The position numbers and the translations under genes are program-made. A stretch of DNA of 64,000 bases from NCBI RefSeq assembly GCF_018143015.1, contig NC_054743.1, forward strand, positions 38,892,922-38,956,921, written 5' to 3'. This stretch comes from Lytechinus variegatus (lineage: Eukaryota; Echinodermata; Echinoidea; Temnopleuroida; Toxopneustidae). Shown piece after piece: positions 44,961 to 58,859 of this stretch. How positions within the stretch are numbered: position 1 is the stretch's first letter; each line of letters begins with the position of its first letter. The notes under the pieces were generated by a model. That model worked only from the letters and a program-made list of their open reading frames with translations, was not told the origin of the DNA and made no database searches.

Positions 44961-46102
44961 TCAATACACATCTAGAAACGTTTGCCTGATGAAAGATAAT
45001 TATAAAATGACAAAGAAGATAAGAAAATGACTTTAAATTTAAATACTGCCAGATGACTATATGTATGATATTGTTTTTCAACTTGCTAATTGAAATCTTT
45101 AAAGTGCATTGTCATGATTGTCATTCAACAAAAACTGCCTTGTTACCAGAGTGACAATCCGAATGGTCAAATTTGACTCGGAAAATTGCGTCAGCTGCAT
45201 GGATACAAATCCAATTGAGTCGAAATGACCCGTTAGTAGTGTTATTTTTACTCGCAATGGGTCAAAGTAATTTAATATTGTTACTAAACCATGCTGAATC
45301 AAATCTATGTGGGTATATCAAAATCACGTTAACCATTATTAGCCTGAATCCCAGATATTTGACTCCCAGCTGATAACATTCTGAGACGAAATTAACTCCC
45401 CATGATATAAGAGCGCACAGTCACATCTGACTGGGGAAAATGACTGTATTAATTGAATAAGTTCCGAATCTTCGACAAAATAACTGAGGTTGCATTTAAT
45501 ATTTACCTAGTTTTGGTCAAAGTAACCGAGATTGCATTCAATTATTACATAACTTTCGTTTTTTTAACTGAGGCAACATTTAATAATATTTACCGAATTT
45601 TCGTCAAAATAGTACTTTCTCTCCTTGATACCGTCTGCCACATCTGCCATATTCCCATAAACAATCCTCCCTCGTCTTGTAAAATATCCAAAGCTATATT
45701 TCACAATTATATAAATTAGTTACACTTCAACAGTACCGAGACGTGTAGGCCTACTTTCGCCTTCACTTGGTATAATATTGATCAATATAACGAGTTGTAA
45801 TACCAGTCGCAATTTATATACAACTGAAAGTCATGCAGTCAGCCAATGTCAATAAATCACAGTAATCGATGATTGTCTGCAAACAATATTACGAGCGGAA
45901 ACCGCAGAAAAGAGAAGCGGTAGTGCAAGGTCCACTCTTTTCTACATCCGGGTGTTATAGGACCCATCTAGGATTGTATACTTTTTTCAATAACCAAATG
46001 ATGTACATGTATTCCGCTTTTATGTAACGCTCATACATACATCGCAATGACGTATATAAGGCCTACACAGTGTTTACACATTATACGCTTTATGTGATTA
46101 CA
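44961..46102. other. AT-rich DNA, nothing recognised
   Basis: Contains loosely repeated GACTCGGAAAATT-like and AACTGAGGYTGCATTTAAT-like phrases (about 45480-45600, a period near 50 bases), suggesting a decayed tandem repeat. No gene. Confidence 0.35.
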
Positions 46103-46353
46103 CACGCTAAAACAGTTTACCCAATATTGGGTAAAATGGGACCATGTATGCTTGTTGGGTAAAAGGATATCAAATACCATAGCATGGAGCTATCAAACAC
46201 TTTGTAAATTTTACGCAATGTTGCGTTGAAAGATTATTAACCCTTTAAACTAATTTGCATTTTGCCCAATACCACGGAAATTACACAGCAAACATGCTTG
46301 TTCCCTTTCTACCAAATATTGGTTAATTTTTTACTCATTCTTTTTAGAGTGCA
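46103..46353. mobile_element. MITE with CAC(G/T)CTAAAA ends
   Basis: The left end CACGCTAAAACAGTTTACCC and the inverse of the right end CACTCTAAAAAGAATGAGTA pair in part. Both arms continue with CCAATATT and then an ACAAGCATG or CATGTATGCTTG block. Length is about 250 bases; no frame. Confidence 0.6.
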
Positions 46354-47324
46354 GGCTTATTCCACATGTAATTACATAATGTCTGCATTAAATTTACATA
46401 AATGCAGAAACAAAAGCTAGAATATACCCGAATATCGGTTGATATATTGACAATTTCATCGGTATGACATAATTATAGTCACTAACATATTTGATACTTT
46501 GGAAGAGTGTATCATTCTGCCATTACAGAGCGCTAAAAGACTTAATTGTAATTTGCGCTATTGAAAATCGAATATTATGATTGTTATCGAACATTAAACA
46601 GGTTCGGCGCCATGGAACGTAATATATTTTCATTGAATAACAGGATTGTAGGAGTTGCAGATCCAGACCTTTGCTTTATTCTCTTTTCTTTTCTCTTTCT
46701 CCCCTTTTTCTTATATTTTGAACAACTTGAACTCAAATGATATGGGACGTGGTCGCCCACTGCCCCTGTGGGGGCCATGCCTGTCTGATAATGACGCCGA
46801 GTAACAAGCTCTTTAAGAATTTTAATCCAGCTTCTTTAAGAATTTCAATCCAGCTTTTATCATTTTGTAGGAACACCGAATGCAGCCATGCGCATGCGTG
46901 AACAAATTCAGCATATGTCATGTGAGTCCAACTGTAACATACATTATTATTCAACAGTAATTTGACAGGAACCTTTTTTAACCAATGTATTTTGACCAAG
47001 TGAACCAACCTAAAATTTTAACCTTCGTCTATTTTCTGGTAGCCAAATTTTCCCAGGATTTTCTTTGGTAGCGCGGGAAAACCTTGGATTTTATTTCAAC
47101 ATGCTTTGTGAATATCAAGGTATTCGAGACCGAATGATCAAATAAAACGCAAGGGGGTTTCCCCAAACGTCATTGCATTGTATTTTACCCAGCAGGTTTA
47201 ACAACTCCCTTACGCCTTACGAATATTGACATTGCGTTCGAGTCATATATTAATATTATTTCGCTGTACAGGTACATGTTTACACAGACATGTCTGATCA
47301 GGTTTTCTTTTAATGATAAATATG
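46354..47324. other. Intergenic DNA, nothing firm
   Basis: A 24-25-base tandem pair (CTTTAAGAATTTNAATCCAGCTT) lies at about 46811-46860. The minus-strand frame across 46733-47008 shows no domain pattern. Confidence 0.35.
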
Positions 47325-47495
47325 TACACTGTAAAAAGTGAAGTGCTAATTTAGCACTTACAGTGCTTGCATAGTGACTGCACTACGAGTGCTGATTTTT
47401 TTATTTCAAATTTAAACTAAAAAATCAGCACTCGTAGTGAAGTCACTATACAAGCACTTTAAGTGCTGACTTAGCACTTCATTGTTTAGAGTGTA
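47325..47495. mobile_element. Palindromic MITE with TACACTGTAAAAAGTG end
   Basis: The left arm TACACTGTAAAAAGTGAAGT and the inverse of the right arm TACACTCTAAACAATGAAGT pair and continue with GCTAANTNAGCACTT and then CACTACGAGTGCTGATTTTT. It is 171 bases long, almost wholly one hairpin, with a TA dinucleotide at each end. Confidence 0.85.
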
Positions 47496-47632
47496 CTTGG
47501 TAATGCGACAGTCACACTACTGAGTTAGATTTCAATCCGATTGATGTCACTTCATTGGATTTGATCGGACTGGAGTCGGGTTCGCCGATGTAACTAGGCC
47601 GAAATACACTTGAACGGTGGGGTCATAATTTT

Positions 47633-47909
47633 ATACACTGTTAAAAAAAACCCTGATTTTACAGAAAAAAAAAGATTTTGCAAAAAGCAATAACAGAATC
47701 ATTCTGTAAATTCATAAACAGGCATTTTTCTGCAATTTAACAGAACAGGGGAAAAGGGTGTTTTTATTAAAGGAAATATTTAAGGTTCCATACACCAAAT
47801 ACCAATACGCAATCTGGTAAGATTACGCAATCTGGTAGGATTACAGGTGTTCTCCAGACTCTGCTGCAGGAACTTCTTTTATTTTAAGGATAAATTTTCT
47901 AACAGTGTA
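47633..47909. mobile_element. MITE family M, copy 3 (most complete ends)
   Basis: Ends TACACTGTTAAAA and, inversely, TACACTGTTAGAAAATTTA, with TA at both ends. The interior matches copies 1 and 2; a short tandem repeat of TACGCAATCTGGTA is specific to this copy. Confidence 0.85.
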
Positions 47910-48381
47910 ATAGTGTATACTGTATCTTTTTTAAAAATAAAAGACCGAACCGGTTATGTAATTTCTCATCCGTTTTCGTCACGCATAATGGTAAGTATAA
48001 GTGCGAAATGTACATGAACGCGCGCCCATTTACACGACATCTACACAGCCTACATCGCTCATAATTTCGTAGAATTATACAACACAAACATTTACAAAAC
48101 AGGATTTTAAGACCGTTTTCAAAGGTTAAAGGAAGATTCAAATTCCTAGGAAAAGTATAGGCCTATAGATAGGGCTAGATAGAGGATGTCAAAGTTCATT
48201 TTTTATGTATTGTTTAACTTGGCAATGTTAAAGAGGATTTATAAAGCTGAGTTTCTACTGTAATAAATGGTTAAACTGTTTTTAAAGGTGCAACCTTGGG
48301 CCGCACTGGGGACACATTTTTTTTGTCTGTGATCTCCTGTATGCAACTTCGCACCTTACACATCGAAAAGGTGCTCCCAAA

Positions 48382-48910
48382 GCAGTGACGTACCGTGGGT
48401 CACGGCATTGGGGGCACCAGTCACGCGCGCTCAGCTGCCAGGTATACTTACCTAATAGAGACATTTTAAGGACAGTGCCATTAAACAGATATGTATCTCA
48501 CTGATGAAATAATGCGAGCGCGAAGCGCGAGCTGAATTTTTTTTATATTCAGACCTAAAAAGAAACATTATAAGAATTTTTTGTAATCATGATACAAACC
48601 TGTCTCGTTAAACAAACAATGCGAGCGCGAAGATCGAGCTGAAATTTTTGTATATATTGACCCCAAACAGGGGAATTTTAAGGACTATATTTTAGGAATC
48701 CATTAAGAGTATACATATCCCACCATAGTCATCTAATGTGAGTGCCAAGCGCTAGCTGATTTTGTTAGAATTACATCTAAACACATGAAGCGCTTGTAGT
48801 CATTTTAATCATGATTAACATACGCATCACTCTAATCAAATATTGCGAGCGCGAAGCGCGAGCTGAAAGTTTAGGAAATTAAGGCTTGTTTGTAGGAATT
48901 CACTAGACCA
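48382..48910. repeat. Degenerate tandem repeat with GCGAGCGCGAAGCGCGAGC cores
   Basis: Begins with CAGTGACGTACCGTGGG. Four units follow, spaced about 90-150 bases apart. Each contains a core like GCGAGCGCGAAGCGCGAGCT (about 48509, 48622, 48739 in weaker form and 48845) and a phrase like ACATTTTAAGGAC or ATACATATC. The cores are almost palindromic and CpG-rich in AT-rich surroundings. Confidence 0.7.
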
Positions 48911-51900
48911 TACGTATTTCACTAACCAAATTCAGATCAGAAAAAGGGACATTTTAAGGACTGATTTTCTTACGAAATCACTGCGTATATGCCCAGTGCA
49001 ATTTATCTTGTTCCATCAGCACAGCCAGACAGTCATTCGGTTTAGAGATTCGGAGTGGGGGACTCGGGAGATGTTCAAATTTGCAAATCGAAAGGTGGCG
49101 TATTCTTTCTATCAATCTTAGCCATTTTCAATTGAACATTTCGACATTAAGGATCTTTTTTTTTGGGGGGGGGGTTACCCACCCCTTCCTGTGAAGTTTG
49201 TGCTACAACTAATATATTACTGTCTTTGGAATCGCCCCAAACATCAACAGACAAGAAAGCGGATAGAAAATCAAACGATTACAGAATGCGCACCTTGGAT
49301 GACGTGCACGAAGTGAGATTAAAATGAAAATCAGAAATGGCAGGCAATATATCATGATCATTTCATGAACGTGACGAACGATTGAAGCGGCGAGATTGGA
49401 GTATAAATCCAGTTGCGTTCTAAGTCCCAACCCCAGCGGACAATCTCAATGATTTCAACAACAATAACAACAAATAATGGTGACACAAAAAGCAGAAGAT
49501 GCCAGGGTGATGTAGGCACGAATAAAAAGAAAAGCAGAAAGAGGAATATTGAAAAACAATTCAATTTAGGAAGGATGCTACACATAATTATTCTCAGACA
49601 GTCGTACCGGACGGAGGACCGCTGGACCGGATAGAGAAATAAACCGGATTCATGAACATGATGAATAGCACGTACACTTCTAATATATCCAAGCCAACAC
49701 GTAATACCATGCAATTGTTGGTACTCTTATGGAATTGTAGATACTCTTCCTGAGTTTTTAATATTTGTATAGTGTATACTGTATGCTACCATCTAAAGTA
49801 CATATTTGCGATTATTACACTCACAATACACGAACTCTCACAAAATCTTTCGAACAATGTTTTCCTATTAAAAAAGACTCTCACTTTCTGTTCTGATGAT
49901 TGTTTGTTTAACATACATCAAAACTGAATGATTTGCTTAAGTGTGTATACCTATCAAATTCACAGAAACCAGGGGCCAAAAAGTGATAGGTTCTCATGTT
50001 TTTGTTTTTGAAGAATATGAAATTCATCCTCAGTATAAACATTGACATGCAGTGGGATGGGGTAGACGGGGTTCGACCCCTTGGTTTCCGTTGCAATCGT
50101 ATTTATAATTAAAACGTTGTACTTCATAATAAATATATATCATTAAGTTTTTTTTCTTTTGAATATCGTAGCCCCCCATCCCATCTCATTTCAATAGACA
50201 CGCGTTATACAAATTGAACCACAATGTACACGTTTGGTCGGAGCGGGGTGGGGGGGGGGGGCGGACATTCGTGTGTCCTCTCTATCCCTACATCCGCATC
50301 TAGAAGCACACGGAGTATTTTTAATATCCACATGAAAAGTATCGTGATGCATTCTTCATGTCAGTATCTTGAATATACTTCTTTAAGATTTCATAACGTT
50401 GTGAATGATCATATCATGTTTCTAAAAAAAACCACTGTCTCTTATCTGTTTTAAAGAAAAATCATCGATGCATTGTGTAACACAGACTTATATATAGTGT
50501 TTTTAATGATGGCGCCATTAAGGAGTAAAAAAAACAATCATAGACTTTCAGTCCATATGGTACCTACATGTCCAAGATGACAATCTGGGGAGTTATTTAA
50601 ATGATGGCGCTATTAAATAATAACTCATAAACGTTGTTTAGTACTTAACTTGTGATATGACAACCGGGATAATGGCCGTCATCAACTGAACAAAAAATTT
50701 TCCCCATGCATTATATCTGTCAGATCCTAACCAAGTACTTGAAAGGAATGGGAAAGTAAGTGGTGGGAGGAATGCAGAGAAAAGCAAGATAGATGGAGAG
50801 AGAGGATGAAGGAAGAGAAGGAGAGGGAGAGAGAGAGGAGAACATGACGTACAGATGGGGGCATGGGTCCCAAATTTTTCACGACTGAGAAAAAATAATG
50901 AAGAGAGAAAGGCAGGGGGAAAAGGAAAGAGAGAAGGGTGATATATATCATATTTTCTGAGTATTTTATCAAAATCTCGATCAGAGAATTGGAATTTTGT
51001 AATAATTAAATGTAGAGTTTTGCTTGGCTCCTTCGCAACTCTTTATTACAATAAATAGACCAGATATGCCATATGTGGGCCCTCAAAATTTTGTTCTCAT
51101 TTCACCACCGGGGGGGGGGGGTAAAAGGAGAGGGGGAGAGAGATGAAAAGGAGGAGAGGTGATGTTCAACATAGGCCTCGCTTCCAATCTTATTCCTTGC
51201 TATTTGAACACATCTGCGTGTATCTCGTAATCCACGATCATTGATGGGCTGGTCTGGATAACCATCGCAGTCATTAATCACTCACTTGTCCAACATTACT
51301 GATTTGGGCGCATCAATATAGCGTGATCACATCACGTGATCATCAATGTTTGGCATCTATCCACATGGGGGCAGATTGGTTTGAAGATAATTAAGGATCC
51401 CTGCGGTGGGACAGACGAGACGTGAATATTCCACTTTTAAAACTGACTTTTAAAGGCTGAAATGAACACTGAAATGCAGGCCTCTTACTGACATAAGGAA
51501 GATGGTATGGTTCTCGTGAAAATGAGAAGAAGTGACATGCATCACCTTATGAGCTGGAAATAAAACAAGCAACATCAATTAAATTAACAAGGAAAATCCA
51601 ATCTATTTCCTTGTGTTTCCTCGACGTATTTTACAAAGTGTACACATTCAGCTCTTGTATCAAATCTCATATTTGTAGTTCCAAATCAAATGCATCAGAT
51701 AGCACCAAAAATGAAAAATTTTGCACAACGATTTCTTACTTTCAAATTATCATCATTCTGTTGAGTGTAATCTTAGGAGTTATGAAAGCTCCATGATATA
51801 TAAAGTTGTCTTTTTTGTAACATAAGCTATGAATTGTATGCTTATGATTTTGCACACAATTCCAATATTTAATTGACTGTAAAACAAATAAACAGCAATA

Positions 51901-53242
51901 TTTTTATACCACATATAACATTGATTCAAAGTTGATTCAAAGATAATTCAAATATGTAAATTCATGCCTACAATTTTCTTTTCTTGTTGGCGGGTCACAA
52001 ATTCATTTTATATGCCACTCAATTGTTTGAATTCCTGCCGCTGCCCCAAACCAGTACGTAAACCAACTAGCAATCCGACTAGCAAAGGTCTAGCCTGCAA
52101 TCTGGATATTGTCAGGTGTTGTTTGCAGAATTGTTTGTAGGTTTTATAGGTTAAAGTTCAAAGGTAATGGATGAAATCCAATCTGTCACACATGCAGGAC
52201 GAATCACTAACGAATCGACCAAGTTGAGTGAGAAATGGTGTGCCAAAGGAGAGCCAAGAACTATCGAATTTCTTAACCTGAAACCATTCTTTAAAAGAAA
52301 GAAGATATTTGCAAGGTAAGGGAGGTCGGTTGCTTTGGCATCTCCGATCCTACTGCAAATCTAAGCCTTTGTGACCTTTGACCTGTGTGATCTTTAAAGA
52401 AGGCAAATTCTCGAACATAACGAGAGGTGCCTTGAAGAGGGTCAACTCTCGAGTTTCTTGACATTGAACGCTTTTCTGTGAAAATAAAAATCACAACAAG
52501 AATCTTTGCCTTGGGCAGTATTTGTATTTCAGTCTCGAATTTTATTCAAGACTTGGCTCCTCTAACTGACAGGGAAAGCGGATGTGTACAGGGGGTAGGT
52601 ACATCCCCCATTATGATATCAAACTTCTAAACAATACATGGTTGCATGTCTTATAGAGGGTTCCATGACATTTGCTCCTGCGAGTATTGCTCTGATAATG
52701 AAAATGCATACATTAGGCCAAACGTAAACCCGAGCTTCATTAAGCCTTCATACCTTACCTTATCCTAATCATAATCCTTGTGTTTCTGAACAAAAAACCC
52801 TGCAGCTGCATGTAACACTCATATTATTTCTTTACAGAAATTAGCGGAGGAGCACTTGTAAAAGCAAATGTCGCAATACCTTCTAAGAGGGGGGGGGGGT
52901 TGGTGGACACATGCCCCCCCCCCCTCCAAAAGGGCCAAGAACACCCCCTCCCCCAAAAGAGGGAAAGGGAAAGTGGACTTGTTATATTATTTTCTGAATA
53001 TCATACCAAAGTTTATCACAAATTATTAATACATAAGTCAAGTGATCTGGGATCGGTAGATTCGCTCCCTCGCAATGTTTAAAGAAATACACCATGCTCT
53101 CATCACCACGCGATCTCTACTGTCAAATAACGGATGAATTGCGATCATTTATGAATAAAATCGATCAGCTCAGGTAGGCGATTAATATTTTATGAATAGC
53201 GGTTCTTACAAATCACTATCTTGATTATAAAAAAATGTTTTA
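48911..53242. other. Long intergenic region or intron, nothing coding
   Basis: G-runs near 49165, 50251 and 51110; a GA-rich tract at 50740-50950; AT-rich DNA elsewhere. If the tentative first exon at 56.2 kb is right, this lies in the first intron of the oxidase-hydrolase gene. Confidence 0.4.
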
Positions 53243-53485
53243 CCACAATGTAAAAAAAAACTATCACGAGGGTAATTATGACTGTGTCCAACCAATATGG
53301 GGTAGTATTTTACTAAATGCGGGAAACATATTGCCCAGTCAGAATAAAAAATAAGCAGCAATTACTTTAGAATGGGCAAAATTTTCATCACACTGGCTGA
53401 ATAAAAATGCCCCAAAGAAATGCCCGTTGGTTGGACACATAATTACCCTCATGGAGCACTTTTATCCAATATTTTTTAGAGTGCA
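53243..53485. mobile_element. MITE with inverted GAGGGTAATTATG arms
   Basis: ACGAGGGTAATTATGACTGT on the left and, inversely, ATGAGGGTAATTATGTGTCC on the right, both followed by TGTCCAACCAA. The outer ends CACAATGTAAAAA and CACTCTAAAAAAT are weaker. Length is about 240 bases. Confidence 0.7.
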
Positions 53486-56234
53486 CTTCACTCTCTTTTT
53501 GATAACCTATATAATAAAATGTTCATTTGCATGATATGCATAGTACATCACTGAAGAAGATAAGGCCTGCATTTCGCAAACTCTTGTCATAGTGGCAAAG
53601 AGGAGGATAAGCTATTTATTTGAATTTTACTTTAGGGTTTAATCATCTGCCGGATCCCTGTATGCCTCAATTAAGATCAGAAAGGGAATTCGGAGAATGA
53701 TTTGTCAACTTTTCAACTAAAAAAAAACACGGTAAAATTTGATACACTATAATGCGCGGTGAAGGCGGTATAGTCAATTTATTCAAAAGTCTGTGTACAT
53801 TTGCGGAGGGAATTACCATGTACTTGTGCTCGGTAAACAACTTTCTAGCATTGTCTGGGCAGGGATATCCCTGGTCGGGATTTACATTTCTTTCACCGCA
53901 CAATGTACCCCTTACTATATACAGGCGCCTAGCCCCTCCCCCCCCCCCCCCCCCTCTTCTCTCTGACATCCTGACGTGTAACGTGAAGCACAATAGCCGA
54001 TTTCTGTTTCGAGTTGTGTTTATATGACATAAAATTGTGTTTCAACGTACTGGTGATTATGCAATGCTCGTGGTTGCTATAAATTATGTGTGAGTTTTAT
54101 CAATCTTTATTATCCCTATTCGTGGTGAATGGATGAATTTTTAATTAGAAATACAAGACGAAACATTGCATTCCACTTAAGCAATGCATGTTGTTTGACT
54201 TGACCCCCGATCGTAAAAGGGGTATATTCGGGTATATTTACACAACAAGTTGTTCTGTCAATACAAATATAACAGCATTTAACAACGGTGAATAACCTGG
54301 AAGGCAAATAATATTTACAATGAGTTAAGATACGTCCTTCACTGTAGCCTGAGAATTTATGGTGATTTCAGGGATCGTTTATGGCCGTGATATTATGTAT
54401 CACAGGTCAAGATTTGGAAAAAAAGAAGCAAGATTACACAAATGGACAATACTTTAACGAACATTCAGGTCGAATAATCTAGAGGATCTCCCCCTTCCCC
54501 TCCCCACTCTAGTGAACCAAAAACATTCAGGGGGCACAACATGGCGCGCATTGGTAGGAGAGTTTCTAAATGTTCGAGCGAGAAGCAAAAAATTTGTCCT
54601 TTTGAGAATGAAATTAATTTCTGATAAATTTTGACAATAAATGAAATTAATTTCTGATAGATTTTGACAATAAGATTTAAGAAATCTCTTTTCTTTTCCC
54701 ATTCTTTCTTTTCCATCAGTTTTTTTTTTGTTGGTGGAACTTTTTTTTTTGGGGGGGGGTAGCTCTGCATGCCAGTATAATCTCGGAAAATGAACAAATC
54801 TACTTCTGTCAAAGAAAAAGCAAAAAAATATCAAAAGGAATGATAACCAGAGACAGTGATAAAAATTGGAAAAAAAATATATCATCATTGGCTAAATAGC
54901 TTCTATCATTTTGAACCCCCTCCCCCCAAAAAAATAAAAATAATAATGAGAATAATAACAACATAGAAGAAACATGATACAACCTCGTGCGAGAGTTTTG
55001 TCAACAGTACCAATGACAATAAGGTAAAATGTCTTGTTTGAAATCAAAAGATATGTACGTTATTTCAATCAAAGTCCATTTCAATGCCCTTTATAGTAAA
55101 ACACCTGTCTGTTTGTTCTATACGGCCTCTAATGAGTCTTCATAATATGCCTCGTCTATATCTCTTTACTGATATCATATTACCGAAATATTTGTTATGT
55201 ATCGAACACGTTCTGTATGCATGATGAGTGTCGATCCATTATGATTGTATGTTTGCCAGTATAAATATGACACAGACGAAGAGTCTCTATACTTTATAAC
55301 TAATGTTAAAATTAAAGATGTAATATTGGCGATGAGTGAGGGTCACGTGTTACGCGATCGTGCCAAGTCGAGTCGTCAATGTCATTGTTACGTAATCGAA
55401 ATTAATTTATGTGAGGGCATACATATACAACCGGAGACTTGATTAACCCGGTGACTACCGAAGTTCGCAATTCACATAATGATCTATCCACGAGAGCCAC
55501 CTGTTCCAGCACGCATTGGGTTAGTTTTTTTTTCGAAGATACCCGTCGTCGTTGTTACTGAATGCTCTATCATATTGTATCAATGAGAAACATTTTGACC
55601 GGATATAATTTAGTATACTGATACCATTTTTTTGAAATTCCTCTTGATGTTGCTGACATGATAATAATTTATATGCTCCTCCTTGATAATTGATGCGATG
55701 CTTATTTGGGTTTCTGCATGTCTTGTTTTATATATTTTATTTTCCTTGGTGACACCATGAATGTATATATTACAATGAGCAATACGATCACTCTCATTTG
55801 GGGATATGTTGCATATGCTGCTCGAGCCTCGATGATCAGCCAGAACAAAAAGTGAATCACACAGTTAGGGGTTCCCTGGACATGCTGGAGTCAATTCTAT
55901 AATGAACAACCAGTCATTCAATCCATCTGAGTCAGTGATAGATTATAGAGTGTATATAAGCTTTCCCGGATAATCGCGTTCATTTTGCTCGAGGATTATG
56001 GAGCAATGGATATGGACACCTGAATTATTGCGTTGTCAGATTTACAACCGCATTTCTTGAGAATGCATAACCTGTGTATATAGTGAAAATTTGGAGAATA
56101 AAACCATCCGTGCATAATTTATGTTTATCGGTCAAATAGTCAAATATTATTTTGGGGTATAAAATATCCCACTCTACATAATGCTAGGTTACAATACACA
56201 CAATGCATATATGGAGGATTAGATTGAAGCCTAC
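53486..56234. other. Intergenic region or intron with minor repeats
   Basis: A 37-base tandem pair (ATGAAATTAATTTCTGATA core) lies at about 54603-54677. There is a C-run near 53938 and a G-run near 54751. No gene recognised. Confidence 0.4.
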
Positions 56235-56264
56235 CTTCTTGCCTGTGCTTGCACAAGTCCCCAT
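56235..56264 (-). CDS. Tentative first coding exon of the oxidase-hydrolase gene
   Basis: A ten-codon minus-strand frame, MGTCASTGKK, ends in phase 0 at an AAG|GTAGGC donor, as the first firm exon (42452, starting with a full GAA codon) requires. A TATATAAAA lies about 280 bases upstream. Met-Gly with Ser at position 6 and Cys at 4 fits the N-myristoylation and palmitoylation pattern. It implies an intron of about 13.8 kb. Such a short frame can occur by chance. Confidence 0.25.
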
Positions 56265-56536
56265 GTTGAGATGCGGAATGATTGCTCGGATGCCCTCCTT
56301 ACCCAGTTGGGGAGTGGGTCAAATGTAATCTTACCTCCGAAGTACCTACTCTTTCATGCAGGGATGTCCAATCTGCCGATCTACTCCGCCATGCAGGCGT
56401 GCATAATCACCTGATTGTTTACTCTACATGCATGGGCTGGGTGTGTGAGGAGGGGAAGCCAGAAGACTGCGGTCTCGGCGCGCCGTCATGAAGATAAAGA
56501 AAAAAAAATCGATCACCTGCGTCACCTCTTAAGACG

Positions 56537-56545
56537 TTTTTATAT
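56537..56545 (-). promoter_or_regulatory. TATA-like box upstream of the tentative first exon
   Basis: TATATAAAA on the minus strand within a GC-richer stretch that includes a CACGTG (about 56617). It is relevant only if the exon at 56235-56264 is real. Confidence 0.25.
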
Positions 56546-57344
56546 ACCCCACCCTACTCCATTTTCCCCATGCCCCTCCCCGCTTTGCTACCCCACCCCG
56601 GTCCATTTTCTTCCCCACGTGACGGAGATCCATATTTTCATTACTAGTAGTAGGCACATCGTGTAGATGGCATTTTTTATAAAACCAATATTCGACGACA
56701 TGCTGCACTATTTATTAAAAAAAAAACATATCGCATCGATCGCTTCGTTTTCCTTCGTTTTTCAGGAGCATATATTTTCTGGAGCAGTGCATTATGTTAT
56801 GTAATTTATACTACACCCTTTTGTTATATATCAAACTATAATTTTATTAAATGTCAAAAGTTATGCCTGCTAAGTTAGCTGTATTGATAATATGATACCT
56901 GGGGGTTTTTTTAGCGCATGAGAAACAAAAGTTTTCTCTTTGCTTTTTGCATTCTATGTGAATTGCAGATCGATAACATTAAAATATAGCAGTTTTTTTA
57001 AATATTGTCTCAATGATAATGTCCCTCTGACAAACACTGTAAATCATCAAAATTCTGACTGTCATGCATGTAATTAACTGAATAACTTGGTGTAAGATCT
57101 TCCATGTTCTTGTTGATTCACACGTATGATGTATTATGTTTTACTTAATCGTATACATATTGAATTGCTATGATGTTAATTCATATTTGTATCTTTGAAT
57201 ATCTACTTTGTATTTAATTCTCTTGCTGCATTTGTATCTTTTGAACATTGTAATTTTGTTGTTTTTTAAAATGGTTAAATCAATAAATGAAATGAAATGA
57301 AATTGAGTTATTTGTTAGACTGCAGGGCATCTATAGAAAGCAGT

Positions 57345-57947
57345 TTAAAGGACAAATCCACCCTAAAAAAACTTGATTTGAATAAAAAGAGAAAAATTCA
57401 ACAAGCACATCACTGAAAATTTTATCAAAATCGGATGTAAAATAAGAAAGTTATGGCATTTTAAAGTTTCGCTTATTTTCAACAAAATAGTTATATGAAC
57501 GAGTCAGTTACATCCAAATGAGAGAGTTGATGACATCACTCACTCACTATTTCTTTTGTATTTTATTATATGAAATATTTTGACTTTCTCGTCATTGTCA
57601 TGTAAAATGAAGTTTCATTCCTCCCTAAACACGTGGAATTCCCATTTTGTGTTTTGTGCTTCAGGCAAGGAGGTCCTAATTGTCAAATTCGTAAAAAAGT
57701 GAAATATTGTATAATTCAAACAATATATAAAACAAAAAAAATAGTGAGTGAGTGACATCATCGACTTTCTCATTTGGATGTAACTGGCTAGTTCATATAA
57801 CTGTTTTGTTGAAAATAAGCGAAACTTTGAAATGTCATAACTTTCTTATTTTACATCCGATTTTGATGAAATTTTCAGCATTGTGCTTGTCTGATTTTTC
57901 TCTATTTATTCAAATCAACATTTTTCTTAGGTGGACTTGACCTTTAA
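57345..57947. mobile_element. MITE with long inverted repeats, TTAA target site
   Basis: TTAA lies at 57345-57348 and 57944-57947. The left end AGGACAAATCCACC and the inverse of the right end AGGTCAAGTCCACC lead inverted repeats of about 220 bases, with blocks such as AAAATCGGATGTAAAATAAG and ATCCAAATGAGA. It belongs to the same TTAA class as 39101-39689 but with different ends. A third end of this kind (GGTGGACTTGTCCTTTAA) lies at 58045-58062. Confidence 0.88.
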
Positions 57948-58061
57948 CATAACTGAACAGGCATACCCAACAGTATGAAATAGAGAAAACAAATAATAAA
58001 TAAAGAAAGAACAGAAATGCCTTATTGTGCTAGTTTTTGTTGGGGTGGACTTGTCCTTTAA

Positions 58062-58817
58062 AATGGAATCGGACAGATTTAATTCTTTTTCACGAAAGAG
58101 CTCAGTTGAATGGATCACTTTTAAGTAACGCTTGAATTCACTTTTTCTTATATGTATGTATACATGTACATACATATATATGTGTATTTCATATACAAAA
58201 TTATCTGACAGGCATCTATAATATCGTCATGATATCATCCTCTGGCTTCGCTTTATCCAACTCTTATGGGTTTATGTTGTTGTTGCATGTTGTTGTTGTT
58301 TTAGCTTATACGGCGCGTGTCATTCAGTAGTGAATATTTGCGCCAGCATAATTTGCGGTAATTTTATTTATAATTTTTTCTGTACTTAAATCAATTCAGT
58401 AAAAGTCAGGTACGGCGCTGCATTATTCGCGCAATTTTGGAGATTCACAACAGACTGTCATCACAAATCACTTAACCACTTATGATGTATTTTCTGGCCA
58501 AGCCCGGATCGGTACATTGATCAGGTTTCTCAGCTACTGCATGATGCGCATGCGTAGCCTTAGGCCCCCCCCCATACCAGTCAAGGCTGTGTGATGTCTG
58601 TTGACGAAGTGATCTCCTTCAACCGAGTTTCAAAATAGCTCTATGTTAATACAAATGGTTAGGTTCGAGACAAAACAAACGTTCTGAGTCTTGTGCAGTT
58701 ATCGTGCATTGGGTTAATTTTCACATCTCATAGTTTGTTCAATATATCAAATGTTTACAAATTAATAAGATCATACGGAAGACATATATGTAATGCATTC
58801 ATATCTAACACGTATAT

Positions 58818-58859
<42 letters not shown>

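Noticed and set aside
48441-48464. Tiny start exon MSLLG with a GTAAGT donor as the first exon of the oxidase-hydrolase gene
   Set aside because: It ends in phase 1, while the first firm exon needs phase 0; it also lies at the edge of a repeat.
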